This document shows, one piece after another, positions 1 to 13,000 of a stretch of 64,000 nt of DNA. Below the pieces are notes generated by a model, which saw only the letters and a list, made by a program, of their open reading frames with translations, ran no database searches and had not been told where the DNA came from. The stretch's first letter is position 1. Each line of letters starts with the position of its first letter. Position numbers and translations under genes: made by a program. Origin of the DNA: Bradysia coprophila (lineage: Eukaryota; Arthropoda; Insecta; Diptera; Sciaridae); assembly GCF_014529535.1 (NCBI RefSeq), contig NW_023503493.1:12308001-12372000 (forward strand). The letters are read 5' to 3'.

Positions 1-689
1 TAATGGGAATTCAATGTAAGCTTTATACCAATCGTCTTTGTTTGCTATTTATTATATGTTTATATAGGAAAATATACGGCACCTCCACCAGCTATATATG
101 CTGTGTGTTTGTGCTGTTAAGTGTTTCTGAATACGTTTTCTAAATGAAAATCTATCTTTTGATTGAAAACAATAGCTCTGCATGAATAAAATCTTAATAA
201 AATCTCAAGAAAATTTAAGGAATTTCGCATTTCGTACTGATTGAGCTTCCCCGTTTGGGGTCTGATATTTGATGAAATTGTTTGTCGTATTTCGACAAAC
301 GACAAAGAAACGGAAAAAATTTAATTAGTTTTCGGGACGAACATTTCGTTCTGTAGGAATAAGCAAATATTTCGAATTGTTGTTTCTGGTCAAAAAAGGT
401 GAACTTACACTAAAGAAATGGATTTTCAGTGATTATACGATTTTGATTAAAGTCTCTGAAAAATACCGAGAAAAACAATCTTCGGAGTCTTTCGGACTTT
501 TTGTTTTCGAATTTTCACAAGTTTTGGGTCCACTGCACACCCAGACGTAGATGAAATATTTTTTAAGAATAAGCTCTTTGAAAATAAATTCAGAGTGGCA
601 CAAAGAGCCATGTAACGGAGTATGCTTGGAATTACGCTCAGATATAGAATGACAAATCAATGGATTCGACAACAAACAAAAGTCGTTGA
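1..689. other. Gene-free AT-rich stretch
   Basis: I see no coding exon, RNA gene or clear repeat here. The reading frames present are short and of skewed composition. The segment leads into a decayed LINE fragment. Confidence 0.5.
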
Positions 690-933
690 TGTCATGGAAA
701 GAATAGCATATTTAAAGTGTAGCTAGGCGGGACATATTGCAAGAAGAACGGACGATCGTTGTACCAAAAAGATCATGAACTGGAGACCACCTAAAACACG
801 ACCTAGAGGTAGACCACCAGAGAGATGGAATAATGGTATAAAGAGAATTGCAGGCGCAAATTGGCAACAAGTGGCAACGGATCGTTCGGAGGGGAAGAGA
901 ATTTCATTTCATCAATGGCGAAACGCCCCCTGA
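690..933 (+). pseudogene. Decayed LINE reverse-transcriptase C-terminal tail
   Basis: The plus-strand translation resembles the extreme C-terminus of endonuclease/reverse transcriptases of arthropod non-LTR retrotransposons. It contains an AGHIARR-like stretch, then KKIMNWRPP, the basic RGRPPERW block, and IKRIAGANWQQVA before a stop at 931-933. In intact elements this tail reads roughly W.GHVARR...W.P...RGRPP.RW.DDI....G..W..VA. Here a stop codon interrupts the frame just before the AGHIARR segment, and no polymerase domain lies upstream, so it is a dead fragment. The clade is not certain. Another LINE fragment on the opposite strand lies about 60 bases away. Confidence 0.7.
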
Positions 934-989
934 CTACTTACAATATTTCTTAAAACGAGACGACTAAACACTACAAAATTCACTTGCTG

Positions 990-1262
990 TTAGCGTTTCA
1001 CAAATTCCCGAGCAACAACGTTTCCGGGCCACAATTTACTTTCAATAACAGTGTCAAAAAATTTAGAATTAACAGTGATTTTGAAGGACACAAAGCTAAC
1101 GGTATCAATATCTACGTAGGGCGAAACTAATTTCTTACACGACACTTCATCTGCCGACGATATAACGTTATGGTCTAGTAAATAATTGACAACCTCAGTC
1201 TCAGTAGTAGACGGATGCAATTTGGACACGTAGGCTACCTTGTGTGTCTCGGATGGCGGTGA
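990..1262 (-). pseudogene. LINE ORF1-like C-terminal domain fragment
   Basis: On the minus strand an open frame reads YVSKLHPSTTETEVVNYLL, then CKKLVSPYVDIDTVSFVSFK, then SKLWPGNVVAREFVKR, ending in a stop near 990. The combination of a VS.LHPST beginning, a C.KL core, a SFVSFK strand and a WP..V.VREF ending is the pattern of the RRM-like domain at the end of ORF1 proteins of arthropod non-LTR elements, as I recall it. Nothing of ORF1 is visible upstream and no reverse transcriptase follows, so this is an isolated remnant. It could also be an exapted domain, but there is no sign of a host gene. Confidence 0.55.
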
Positions 1263-1349
1263 AACAAAACGTTATAGCTGAATTGGATGATTTTGCGATT
1301 GAGTTGTTACGTCTTTGCCTTTCGTAGTTGTTATTGATTAGAATTTTTT

Positions 1350-1637
1350 GTATACAATTATTAAAAGTAAAGCTTGTGCAGAATCAGCAACAGCTGAACA
1401 TCTCCAGCTGTCGACAAAGACAATACCTTTGTATCGAAAACAATTCAAAGGCAAGCTACATACATACGTTAAGGTCATCTATGTGCGCACATAACTGTAT
1501 GACTGTAGTAAGCTCATTGTTTAGAATGTGTTTTGATTTTATATTATACACAAGTAGAGTATGCTTGTTGAACAGCTGGTGAAGTTCAGTTGTTGCTGAT
1601 TCTGCACAAGCTCTACGTTTAATAATTGTATTGAGAA
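1350..1637. mobile_element. CAGCTG-type MITE, copy 1
   Basis: This is a long imperfect inverted repeat. The left arm contains ATACAATTATTAAA, then AGCTTGTGCAGAATCAGCAA and a CAGCTG core. The right arm is its reverse complement, ending near 1637. The unpaired middle includes CGTTAAGGTCATCTATGTGC and AGAATGTGTTTTGATT, which recur in diverged form in the copy at 57.46 kb. It has no coding capacity. I could not define a target-site duplication. Confidence 0.7.
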
Positions 1638-1974
1638 ATGCATTAACTCAAATACGAGAAATTTGAGTTCCTATGAACTCTGGTGTAAGACCAACAATCT
1701 TTTATTTTTATTAAGTGAAACATCCTAGACATTAAAATCTGAAAAGACAAGCTCTGGTTTTATAAATCCAGCGCCTATTCAACTCGACCAACGAGACGAG
1801 CAAAAATGAAGTCATTTCAGATGTTTCTGTGCCACATTTAACGTTAACCACTATTGCCAACAATATTCACGGCTTTTACTAGCTCGCAGGCTCACATGAA
1901 TATTGTTTGCCACACATCAGTAACTACGCTGAACTCAAACTTGTGTTCTCAGCCAAATGAACAAAAAATATTTA

Positions 1975-2222
1975 TTTATGTAAATAAGACTCCGATCAGG
2001 TGGACCTGAACCTGATCTTAACCTGAACCAAATAGAAGGCTCAACGTGAACCTGACCTGATTTGAGTCAGGTTCTCTTATTTCAGGTTCGGGTCATTTGA
2101 ACTTGGTCTGAACGTGAACTAAAGTTTGAACTAAAAAATTTCGGTTTCGGGCTCCACCTGAACCTGAATTGATTTAAATCAGACCATGTCGAACCTGACC
2201 TGTTCCGATCATTACAAGATAT
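1975..2222. repeat. Degenerate ACCTGAACCTGA-type repeat
   Basis: The stretch is dominated by variants of ACCTGA, AACCTGA and TCAGGTTC on both strands, for example GAACCTGATC and AACCTGAACC. Similar CCTGA-rich patches occur near 17.48-17.62 kb and 19.87-19.95 kb. It looks like a decayed simple repeat with no gene content. Confidence 0.5.
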
Positions 2223-2224
2223 GT

Positions 2225-2340
2225 AGATTGACACTCGGGCCGCAGGCAAAAAGCATCTATCACCGAGTTGCATACAACGCTTTTCACGCAGAGAAACCGA
2301 CGAAAGTTTCGCTTTTCGTCACTGAGCTGAAAAGAAATTC
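2225..2340 (-). repeat. Dispersed repeat, copy A
   Basis: Read on the minus strand, this contains CAGTGACGAAAAGCGAAAC and CGTTGTATGCAACTCGGTGA. The same order recurs in plus orientation at about 26946-27030 as CAGTGGCGAAAATCAAAAC and CGTTGTATGCAACTCGGTGA. The two copies are diverged. The repeat class is unknown. Confidence 0.6.
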
Positions 2341-5099
2341 TTTTCGACATTCGCCACATTTATAACAAAGAATCAAAACTTGTCATTTGAACCGATTAAA
2401 TGAGCTTGGTTATTATGTCTAGTGATATAACGATCATTTAAATTGAATTAACTTTTCCACGATTTAATAGCTTTAAATTGATCGGTTTGAAAACAGAAGC
2501 AGTCTAAAAACCAATTCACTTGTTAAGTGGTGTTAATGACACGACTAGTCAGCAATTACTCAAATCTTTCTTACGGACTTTTTTCTTTTCGTTCAACAGT
2601 TTACCGATAATAACTCTGAGTGGACATTGCTGGTTACCGTATCAGGCTCCAGACGGAATAAGACAAAAGTAAGAAACATAAAACCCGTTCATCATCCGAA
2701 TTTAATATTTATATGAAAACAGAAATAATTTCTTCACGGAAAAAAGTACGTGCACCATTGGTGCATTATTATTGTTCAGTTTTACCGTTATATGATATGA
2801 TCTCCGTTTTGTTCGTCACCACAACTGTTTCCATAAATAATTTAACATTGGAAAAAGTGGTGGAGACAGTAACTGTGCTCGAACAATTTAATTAATTGCC
2901 AGTCTACACCGAGGTCTTGACGAAATATAGGAATCAGGTTTAAGTTTACGCTGGGGAATGGCAACATTTTACAAGTTACATGCATGTCGTTCCAAGTTCC
3001 ATTCAAAACATTTTTGTGAAGAAAACTTTTGGCTGCACATCAAAAAGATTATTTGTGCTAAATTTGCATTTACCATCTATGGCCAAGATTCTTTTCAGAG
3101 AAATTGAAGAAGATGAGTCTTTGTTAGTATTTAAATAAACTTTTAAACAAAATCGGTCTCTACTCTACCGAAACACGAAACCAACACTAAACAACTTTCA
3201 AAGAAAAAGAAGGATCATAAAACCGTTACCTTCCAGCCAACTGTATACCACATCCCTTGTAATACATTCAACAACTGGAAAGAGTTGAACAAAATGTTAA
3301 TAATTTTCTTAAACAAACATCATTGATGTTCAATATTATGTGTTGCCGGTATTCAATGAAAATGGTAAAAACCATCAATGGATCCCAATTAACGTGAACA
3401 CAAAGATCCATTTATGTGGTTTCTTCTTTCTTCTTCAATTGGAATTGTAATGTTGTGCAGTGTGCACCGATTTGAAATAAGATTTTTTTTTTCGTTCGTA
3501 TGACCACACGGGACCATAACAAACATTCTTTCGAGAATGGAAGAGAGCTCGTTATTTTATTGTCTGAGTTTTTGTTGTTGTCTTCAATTTTTCTTTTCTT
3601 CTTCAATATTTCTGTTGCGTGCAGTTGTATATCGTATAATATCGATCTATTCGGTTCATACAGTTCTATCACATTTTTTAAGGGATCTCTTTCATGGGAT
3701 CGTCGCTTTCGAAATTGTTCGTGATATCATTTATCGGTTGTTAAGAACTTACCGCTACTTATTGACCGTGACGTTGTATTCAATTAACAACTGCAGACGG
3801 CATACATTAATGCAGGTTGTTATTCGAATTGATAGAAATGAACAGAAGTTTATTTACGAAACACTAATCAAACGGTTGACTTGGCTTACTTGTGTAAGGA
3901 AATAAAATATTCATGAAAAAGGACATCGAACCGATTAACGTTGAAATTTTTGCCATACATCACACCAATACAAATTATTTTCAACTCAATAAACAAACCA
4001 ATTTTTAGACAGAATGTATTTTACCATGCACACAGAGACTAATTGTTTTTCAATTTTTCAATTTTTCAATTTCTCCTTTTGTTTTGTGTCGAAATTTATT
4101 GAATATTTTATTATGTTCACTTTTATATTTTTAGACATTAATACAACACATGCTCCGACTGACCGTTTAAAAGTTTTCTGCAAAAACGAAAAACTTCTAT
4201 CCACGAACGAGTCTAAGCTATGACTGCCGTTCCGATATACTAAATATACAACGTACCAGTTGGTTTGAGTGAAATGAAAGAAATGAATGAAAATAAGGAA
4301 TATGGAAACAAATAACCGGTTCGGAGTGGATGCTATGTATGTGTGTATACATGGTGGAGCCATTGAGTCAATTCTCTTTTTTGGTTGAGTTTTTTCTCTC
4401 TTTTAACAGTGGATATTTATGCCGATCACATGGTGTATAGTTAGTTTATGTCGAGAATTGAATTGATATGCCTCAACCGGTTTACGTTGTTCTTCCGTTT
4501 GCAGTACGTAGATCAAGTCACATATGTAACACAAAATTGGAATTTCTTTCGTCACCCCTTACTCCACACACCAATTTTCAGTTTTTGTAAACAAAATAAT
4601 TCAGTTGACTGTTAGAAATGGGTATGACATTTGGACCTGACTTGGGGTTGCATATGGTCAATCAACTGAATAAAAATTCTAATTTTTTCATCCAGTTCGT
4701 CGAACAATTTTACATTTTGTCGACTAAATTAACCCTTCTGTCTAACGTAATCCTATGCCGTAGGATACAAGCATCAGCAACTACGACATACAATTGAGAA
4801 AACAATTATTTTTGAATCGTTTGAACGAATATCCGAGAACAGACTAGCCAACCTTCAATTCAGCTTCATATAACCTGGAAACCAACCAGACCTAATTTTG
4901 ACTGAAATAGACTGAATTTTGTAAAGGTCGTTATTTCCGAAATGTCGTCATGTCTGTCTGGTATTTAATTTCGTCACAGCGGAAAATTAGGCAAAGCTGG
5001 GAACTACAAACAGCAAGTAAAAAATAGAATGTCTGAAGACACCAATGCTGAGCTGATTGCTCAGAGATTATGCTCGGTAGCTGATCAAAAAAAAAGTTG
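2341..5099. other. Gene-free stretch
   Basis: I see no supported gene here. There are pyrimidine-rich tracts around 3420-3620 with several overlapping short frames, which look compositional. No tRNA, snRNA or long inverted repeat was recognised. Confidence 0.45.
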
Positions 5100-5111
5100 A
5101 ATAAGACCTCA

Positions 5112-6600
<1,489 letters not shown>

Positions 6601-6690
6601 CGCAATTACGAAGCCCCGTACGACGTTCCTTTCAAATAAAACAAAAATTTCAAATAGCCCTAAAATTTTAAATTATTGAGTATAAATACA

Positions 6691-7715
6691 CATAGGGCCT
6701 AGTATCGGCCTCAGTCCGAGGATCCAATTTTTTTTTTCAACTACATTCTATTCGGCCTTTGATTACCTTCCAAATGAAACAAAAAATACGAAAAACGGAT
6801 GAAATTTGCTCGAGTTATATGTAAAATACACATAGGGCCCTAGTAGCGGCCTTAGTCCGAGGACCCAAATTTAATTTTTTTTCAACAACATTCTATTCGG
6901 CCTTTGATTACATTTCAAATGAAACAAAAATTACGAAAAACGGATGAAATTTGCTCGAGTTATATGTAAAATACACATAGGGCCCTAGTAGCGGGCTTAG
7001 TCCAGGGACCCAATTTTTTTTTTCAACAACATTCTATTCGGTGTTCGATTATCTTTCAAATGAAACAAAAATTACAAAAAACGGATGAAATTTACTCGAG
7101 TTGTATGTAAAATACGCATAGGGCCCTAGTAGCGGCCTTAGTCCGAGGACCCAAATTTAATTTTTTTTCAACAACATTCTATTCGGCCTTTGATTACCTT
7201 CCAAATGAAACAAAAATTACGAAAAACGGATGAAATTTGCTCGAGTTATATGTAAAATACACATAGGGCCCTAGTAGCGGCCTTAGTCCGAGGACCCAAA
7301 TTTAATTTTTTTTCAACAACATTCTATTCGGCCTTTGATTACCTTTCAAATGAAACAAAAATTACGAAAAACGGATGAAATTTGCTCGAGTTATATGTAA
7401 AATACACATAGGGCCCTAGTAGCGGCCTTAGTCCGAGGACCCAAATTTAATTTTTTTTCAACAACATTCTATTCGGCCTTTGATTACCTTCCAAATGAAA
7501 CAAAAATTACGAAAAACGGATGAAATTTGCTCGAGTTATATGTAAAATACACATAGGGCCCTAGTAGCGGCCTTAGTCCAAGGACCCAAATTTAATTTTT
7601 TTCAACAACATTCTATTCGGTGTTCGATTATCTTTCAAATGAAACAAAAATTACGAAAAACGGATGAAATTTACTTGAGTTCTATGTAAAATACACATAG
7701 GGCCCTAGTAGCTTT
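6691..7715. repeat. 145-bp tandem repeat, about seven units
   Basis: The motif CATAGGGCCCTAGTAGCGG recurs at about 6691, 6831, 6976, 7117, 7262, 7407, 7552 and 7696, giving periods of mostly 145 (range 140-145). Each unit also contains TTAGTCCGAGGACCCAAATT, CAACATTCTATTCGGCCTTT and CGGATGAAATTTGCTCGAGT. Central units are nearly identical, while the first and last are more diverged, as expected for arrays homogenised by unequal exchange. The array has no coding potential. Confidence 0.9.
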
Positions 7716-7994
7716 TCACTTCTAAGGCCCTAACTCACGGTCCACTCACCCGATTTTAAAAAACTTTTTTTTCCTGGATTGGTATTGACAATACCTATCA
7801 TTTGCCGTGTTATTTACATTTCCATCGTTTATTTTGCCATAAATATCACCAAAAGACCTTAAATCACTTAGGTGGCCCTAACTCACGAAGCGCCGACCCG
7901 AATATGCCCATCTTCGAACTTAGCCTCACTATTTTGACTATCTTTCAGGGAAAAAAAAAATTTTGAAATCGGATTTGATTTACTCAAGATATCG

Positions 7995-8066
7995 ACGTGA
8001 CGGACAGACGGACAGACGGACAGACGGACAGACGGACAGACGGACAGACGGACAGACGGACAGACG
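7995..8066. repeat. (GACGGACA)n microsatellite
   Basis: About eight near-perfect GACGGACA units directly follow the motif TTTACTCAAGATATCGACG. The same arrangement, as (GTCCGTCT)n, is found on the other strand at about 62467-62500. Confidence 0.95.
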
Positions 8067-8277
8067 GCCCAAATTTTTATTGCGGATTCGTCATCTATAA
8101 ACATAGGCAAACACTTTGCACTTACCGTCTGCTTCGAATTCCATCAATTACACACGGCATCGTAATCCTATAAGCCCCTTCGTACTTCGTACGGGGCTAA
8201 AAATTCAGAGAAAGGACCAGAAAGGACCAATCATGTTCCTAAGCGATTTCTTGATTAGTGGCTATATGACTGTAAAA

Positions 8278-9929
8278 CAGGCGTCCCACTAAATTTTGCC
8301 TTGTCCGAAATTCGGACATTTCGGACAATTCATAAAAATTTCGGACATTTTCTGCAAATTTTTCGGACATTTTTTTTCTAATTTTCACTAAAGTTACGCA
8401 TTAGAAAAAGTCTGTAAGTCATTTAAGTCCATTCCACCAACAAATTCTAAGGCCTCATATAAAGTGAGAGAGATGAGATTTTTTTTAAAAGTATACTTTG
8501 ACATGACCTGTAGCTGTACAGATCATAAACCTGAATAGAGGGCTTGAAACCTTCACGAAAAGATAGTGTTGAAGATGTAGGTTAACTAATGCATGTCGCG
8601 GAAGAATAATATCTGACATGTTTCTGAGGTAAGGGTTTGTAATAGATCCCATATAAATTTCGTCAAACAAACGAAAATCTAGATTTGGTATTTTAGTATA
8701 AAAATTCAGAAAACAGAAATCCAGATCTTCATTTGTCATACGAAATTCTTGTGAATTCAATTACAAACCACAACTCCCGAATCAGAAACATGTCGTATTT
8801 CAACCTTGCGAGACTGTATGTTTAAATAAAACCAGGTTGAATACGGGTCAGGCTTCTTTCCGTTCCTCAAATTTTGGACAAATGCTGAGAAATACATTTT
8901 CCTCGCATAGAATAATTTCCTCAAATATGTGGTTTTTAGTCAATGCACTTCCTTCGTCGACCTACATCATTTGCATGTATTTCATCGAAGGATGGAAGAA
9001 ATAATGATCACAAGCAAGGTTAAAATTTCGATGCGCCACAGGCGAATCTTGTAATTAGTTTCCATTAAACCTGTTGGAATTTTTGTCTACTTTTCCTACT
9101 ATTACTTCAAAAATTCGATCATATTCTCCCTTCTATTCGAAAAATGCTTAAAAAAGATATTGGAGTCAGCCAAGATGTGACGCAGGAAACTCTTAACGTG
9201 GCTGTCTTTTAGAGCTACAGCTATTTTCTAACATATTCATTCGCTGCGCTCACTCGTTATATTATTATCTTAATATTGATTTATTGATTTTCACTCGAAG
9301 GAAGAATTGTAACACTATGCCCGAGTACCATAATCAGAAAAACAGGATTTTTTTTGAGGAAATGCTTTTTTGAATGAAAACCAGGTCTAGAAAATTAGCT
9401 GAATTAGCTGAGTTAGTTATCGTGTTCCATAGGAAAAGAAACAATGAGCATATCGGTTTTTCGAGAACTACTCCCAGACCGTTGAGCTGATAACGCCCAT
9501 TTAAAAACTTGACCTGAGGAATTCAGTTCTCCTTCGAACAAAACGTTTTTGAAAATCGATTTAGATTTACTCAAGTTAAAAAAATATTACACATTTAACG
9601 TTTCATATTTAACGTCATATTTCCACATAATTTTCAATTATAGTGATCGCGGTACCTATACACATTTTCCGGTATTTTCTGCCATAAAGACCCATTTGAC
9701 TTACAGTCAAGTGAATAAAAATTTAGGGACAAAGTATTGATAGACTGAAAGTTCAATTAAAAATTCTGTGAAGCGCGCCGCAGGCAATTTTTTTGAAAAT
9801 GAGACTTTTATAAGTTTATATATTTAATTCTGGTCAGGTCTTGAAGAATATTTCGGACATTTCGGACAATTTCGGACAAATGTGTAAAATTTCGGACATT
9901 TCGGACATTTCGGACAAGTGGGACGCCTG
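8278..9929. mobile_element. hAT-like non-autonomous DNA transposon, 1652 bp
   Basis: The element begins CAGGCGTCCCACT and ends with the inverted AGTGGGACGCCTG. It is flanked by a perfect 8-bp direct repeat, CTGTAAAA, at 8270-8277 and 9930-9937. An 8-bp duplication and CAG...CTG termini are hallmarks of the hAT superfamily. The subterminal regions are packed with TTTCGGACA repeats in both arms (8305-8375 and 9850-9915), plausible transposase-binding arrays. The interior has no frame resembling a hAT transposase. A 91-codon minus-strand frame at 8485-8760 has no recognisable family. Confidence 0.88.
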
Positions 9930-10039
9930 CTGTAAAACCCTTACGAACAAAAGGTTTTATTTAGAGAAGCTTACCTTATCAAATGAAGTAGGAGACTCGA
10001 TGATTGTATTGGTTGTATGTTTGGCGTACGAGTGAAATT

Positions 10040-13000
10040 TAAAAGAATTTTTCTCTCAAAGATTTCTATTGGCGGGAAATCGGTTTTCGTTTGCCAGTCT
10101 TAAAAACAAAGCCACTGATTCTTCGACACATGTGGAGAGGCAAACACTTTATTTAAAGTTTTCAATTGTTTATTCTTCAATTAAATTTGATATAGACATA
10201 AACAAATAATTTTTAAATTTACAATATTTTTGGTCATTTATTTATGGACTAGATATCTTTTATCACAGACTGATTTAAAACGAATTGTAAAAAACATATT
10301 CTCACAGCAGTTTGATTTTACTTTTACTTAATGTACTAAAATATTTAAAAATTCAAAGTCAGTCTTTTCGGTTACAAAACAAACAAAATGTTAAACAACA
10401 CTCGTTAAACTATCACGAAAAGATTTCCATTGGTCGATGCACCCACAGCGGTCGATACGTTGTGATGAACTGTAAAATAGAGTAATTTTAGCAAATATTC
10501 TCGATGAAGTTGCACATTTAGTCTATCGAGAATCACGACATAAGGGAATTTAAATTAAATATTGAAAATAGGTTTGGATAAGTTGTTCAAGACTCGAAAA
10601 TGTAGGTAGTTTTGATTTATAGAGAGATTTGATCTTTTTTTCGTTTCATTTGAATCTTTTTTTGCTTTCTTTTGCATTTAAAATTCTTTTTTTTTGTTTC
10701 ACTTGTAAATAATTGAACTTAAAACATTTATTTTTCACTTTATTTTACTGTTTTTCTTCTTCATTTTTTAATTCAAAATTAAATTTGTTTCTAATTTATT
10801 ATTTTTAATTGAGTCTGAGTGTGTTTATAAGTCTGAATTTATTTGCTTTTTTAATCAGTTGCAATTAAATTTTCGTTCTTAATTGAAAATGTTCAAAGAA
10901 AAATACGTTCATAAGGAAGGACATACTAAAATGTGATCAAACTGAAAACGTTTACATAGCAAAGTCATTGAAGAGATTCGTTTCCATATTAAATTTCTAA
11001 AGTTAAATACATCACCTCTTGATTCCTTGATAAGCGGTAGACCATAGGAAATTTATCTTCTATTCCTTGTATCATCCGGAAAGTTATCATTGAATACTTT
11101 GTGGATGTTGGGATTAAAATTCGGTCTATTCCATCGTTTAAAGTGACGCTTTCAACGTCAAACGAAGATGTATACGCCAGTCAGTCATAAAATCACATAT
11201 TTTTTCTCAATTTTAGTAAAATCGAATTAAAGAAAAATCAACGATTTTGTGACCATTCACACATGTATTTTTATTTGACGTTTAAAACGTCACTTTGAAA
11301 GATGTAATGGACGGATTTTCGATCTCAACTGTCACAATATGTATGTGTGTACCCCCTTCCCTGAAAGTGTTCAATACATCTATGGTCAGCTCCCTGACGG
11401 ATAATGTGCATTACAATTTATTTTGATATGTGAAGAGTTCTTTGAATTTATTTGTTTTCATTTGTTTTAAGTTGAACCTTCCGGATGGGACAGTGAAGAA
11501 AATAACTTAAATTGGATGCTGGGAATGGGAAGTAATTCATTAATTCGATTTCTATTTTGTGATATGAGGCGAACTCTCAAGCAACTTGCTTATTTTGATA
11601 GGTGTAGTTTTATATATCGACTTCGACTCGTATATGCAAGCTCTATACTTGTAAATGTAACACTTTTTCAAAGCTTGTTACTTAATGACACACTGGTGAG
11701 AACCCCACTGAAGTGAGTCATTGCCTAATTACATTGGTGGTAAAATTCACTTCTGTGGGCTTTGGTGAGTAAACTAAATTGCGGATTTGTTTGGACATTG
11801 TTATTTTGACTAGATTTATTACAGCTATTTGGCAATTACATTCGTCAAAAACTTCCCATACTAGTCAAAATAAACGTGTCCGAACAAGAACGTAACCCAC
11901 AATATTTTGCGCCGGAAAATGTAATTAAAATTCGGAAAAAATAATTTGCTGCTTTTGTGCTCACTGGTGTTACACGCTCACAAAACTTGCAGCGTCACCG
12001 TTTTTTTTCTTAAAACAATTTTCTTTTCTTTTTTGCCTGATCGATAACAATCATCCAGACAATATATTCTGTTGTTTCCGCAGCATCAGACAAGTTCATT
12101 TCACCGACAGTATTTTAAATGGAAATAATTTTGTGACTAGACTGTATGTCTACGACATTCCTTCAACGTTGTGTATTCAAAATTAGTTCTCTATCATAAA
12201 GAAAAATTAGATCGTAGACTATGCAATTCTGTGTCAAAATCTAATTGAATTAATTTATGATTTCGAAAGAATTAATTTGGTGAAATTAATCTCATGAAAA
12301 TAACTAGACAGCAAAAGTCGTCAGTCGATGCTTAGTAATTTATTTGTTGCATATTCGATTTACGTATTCAATCCAAGACATTGTCATTGTTATCGATACA
12401 CTCTCCTTTGTTCCAAAATCTCTTTCAAAGCAATTAAAAACTTTGTTTGTTTGTCTCAAACTTATTTTTCTTGTAAAATATTTTTTTTTTCAATCTAACG
12501 AAACGGCAATAACCGTTGCGGGCGTACGACCGTATGAGTTTATTGTTTATTTGCCTTTATGTATTTATTATTCGTATATTTCGTTTGCTTTGCATGTTAA
12601 TTTCCAATAAGTCGGCGAAGATAACTAAAAGGGCTTTCAATGGCGGCAATTAAACGGAATAATGAATTTTTTTGTTTTTTCAAATTTATTATCCAATTAT
12701 AAAAGTGAAGTGAAAAAAGTTTTCGTTCGGAAAAGGAATTAAAGAAGGGAGATGATGATTAATTTATGATAAAACGTTAATACTGCTTACGCTGCATTTA
12801 TTAGCTATAATTGAGCACAAGTGGAAAATTAAACCTCCTTAAAACTAAGGAAAAGAAGTTGGAAGAGAATAAAATTGACAGCGAAGTATAGTTTTACTAA
12901 CTTATTTCATTATTAAAAGCTTATGAAGTTCTTCATCTCGGATAAAATATTTAGCACAAAAAAAATCAAGACACTTGACTTTCTTGGTATATGAATTAAT

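Noticed and set aside
6691..7715. CRISPR-like regular repeat array
   Set aside because: Units of 145 bp are contiguous tandem copies without unique spacers, in a eukaryotic genome.
7883..8110. Frame with repeated CPSVRLSV
   Set aside because: Translation of the GACGGACA microsatellite, not a gene.
8485..8760. A 91-codon minus-strand frame inside the 1.65-kb hAT-like element
   Set aside because: It does not resemble a hAT transposase or any other family I know, and lies in a non-autonomous element.
9841..10035. Plus-strand frame rich in ISDISD
   Set aside because: It is simply the TTTCGGACA subterminal repeat read as protein.
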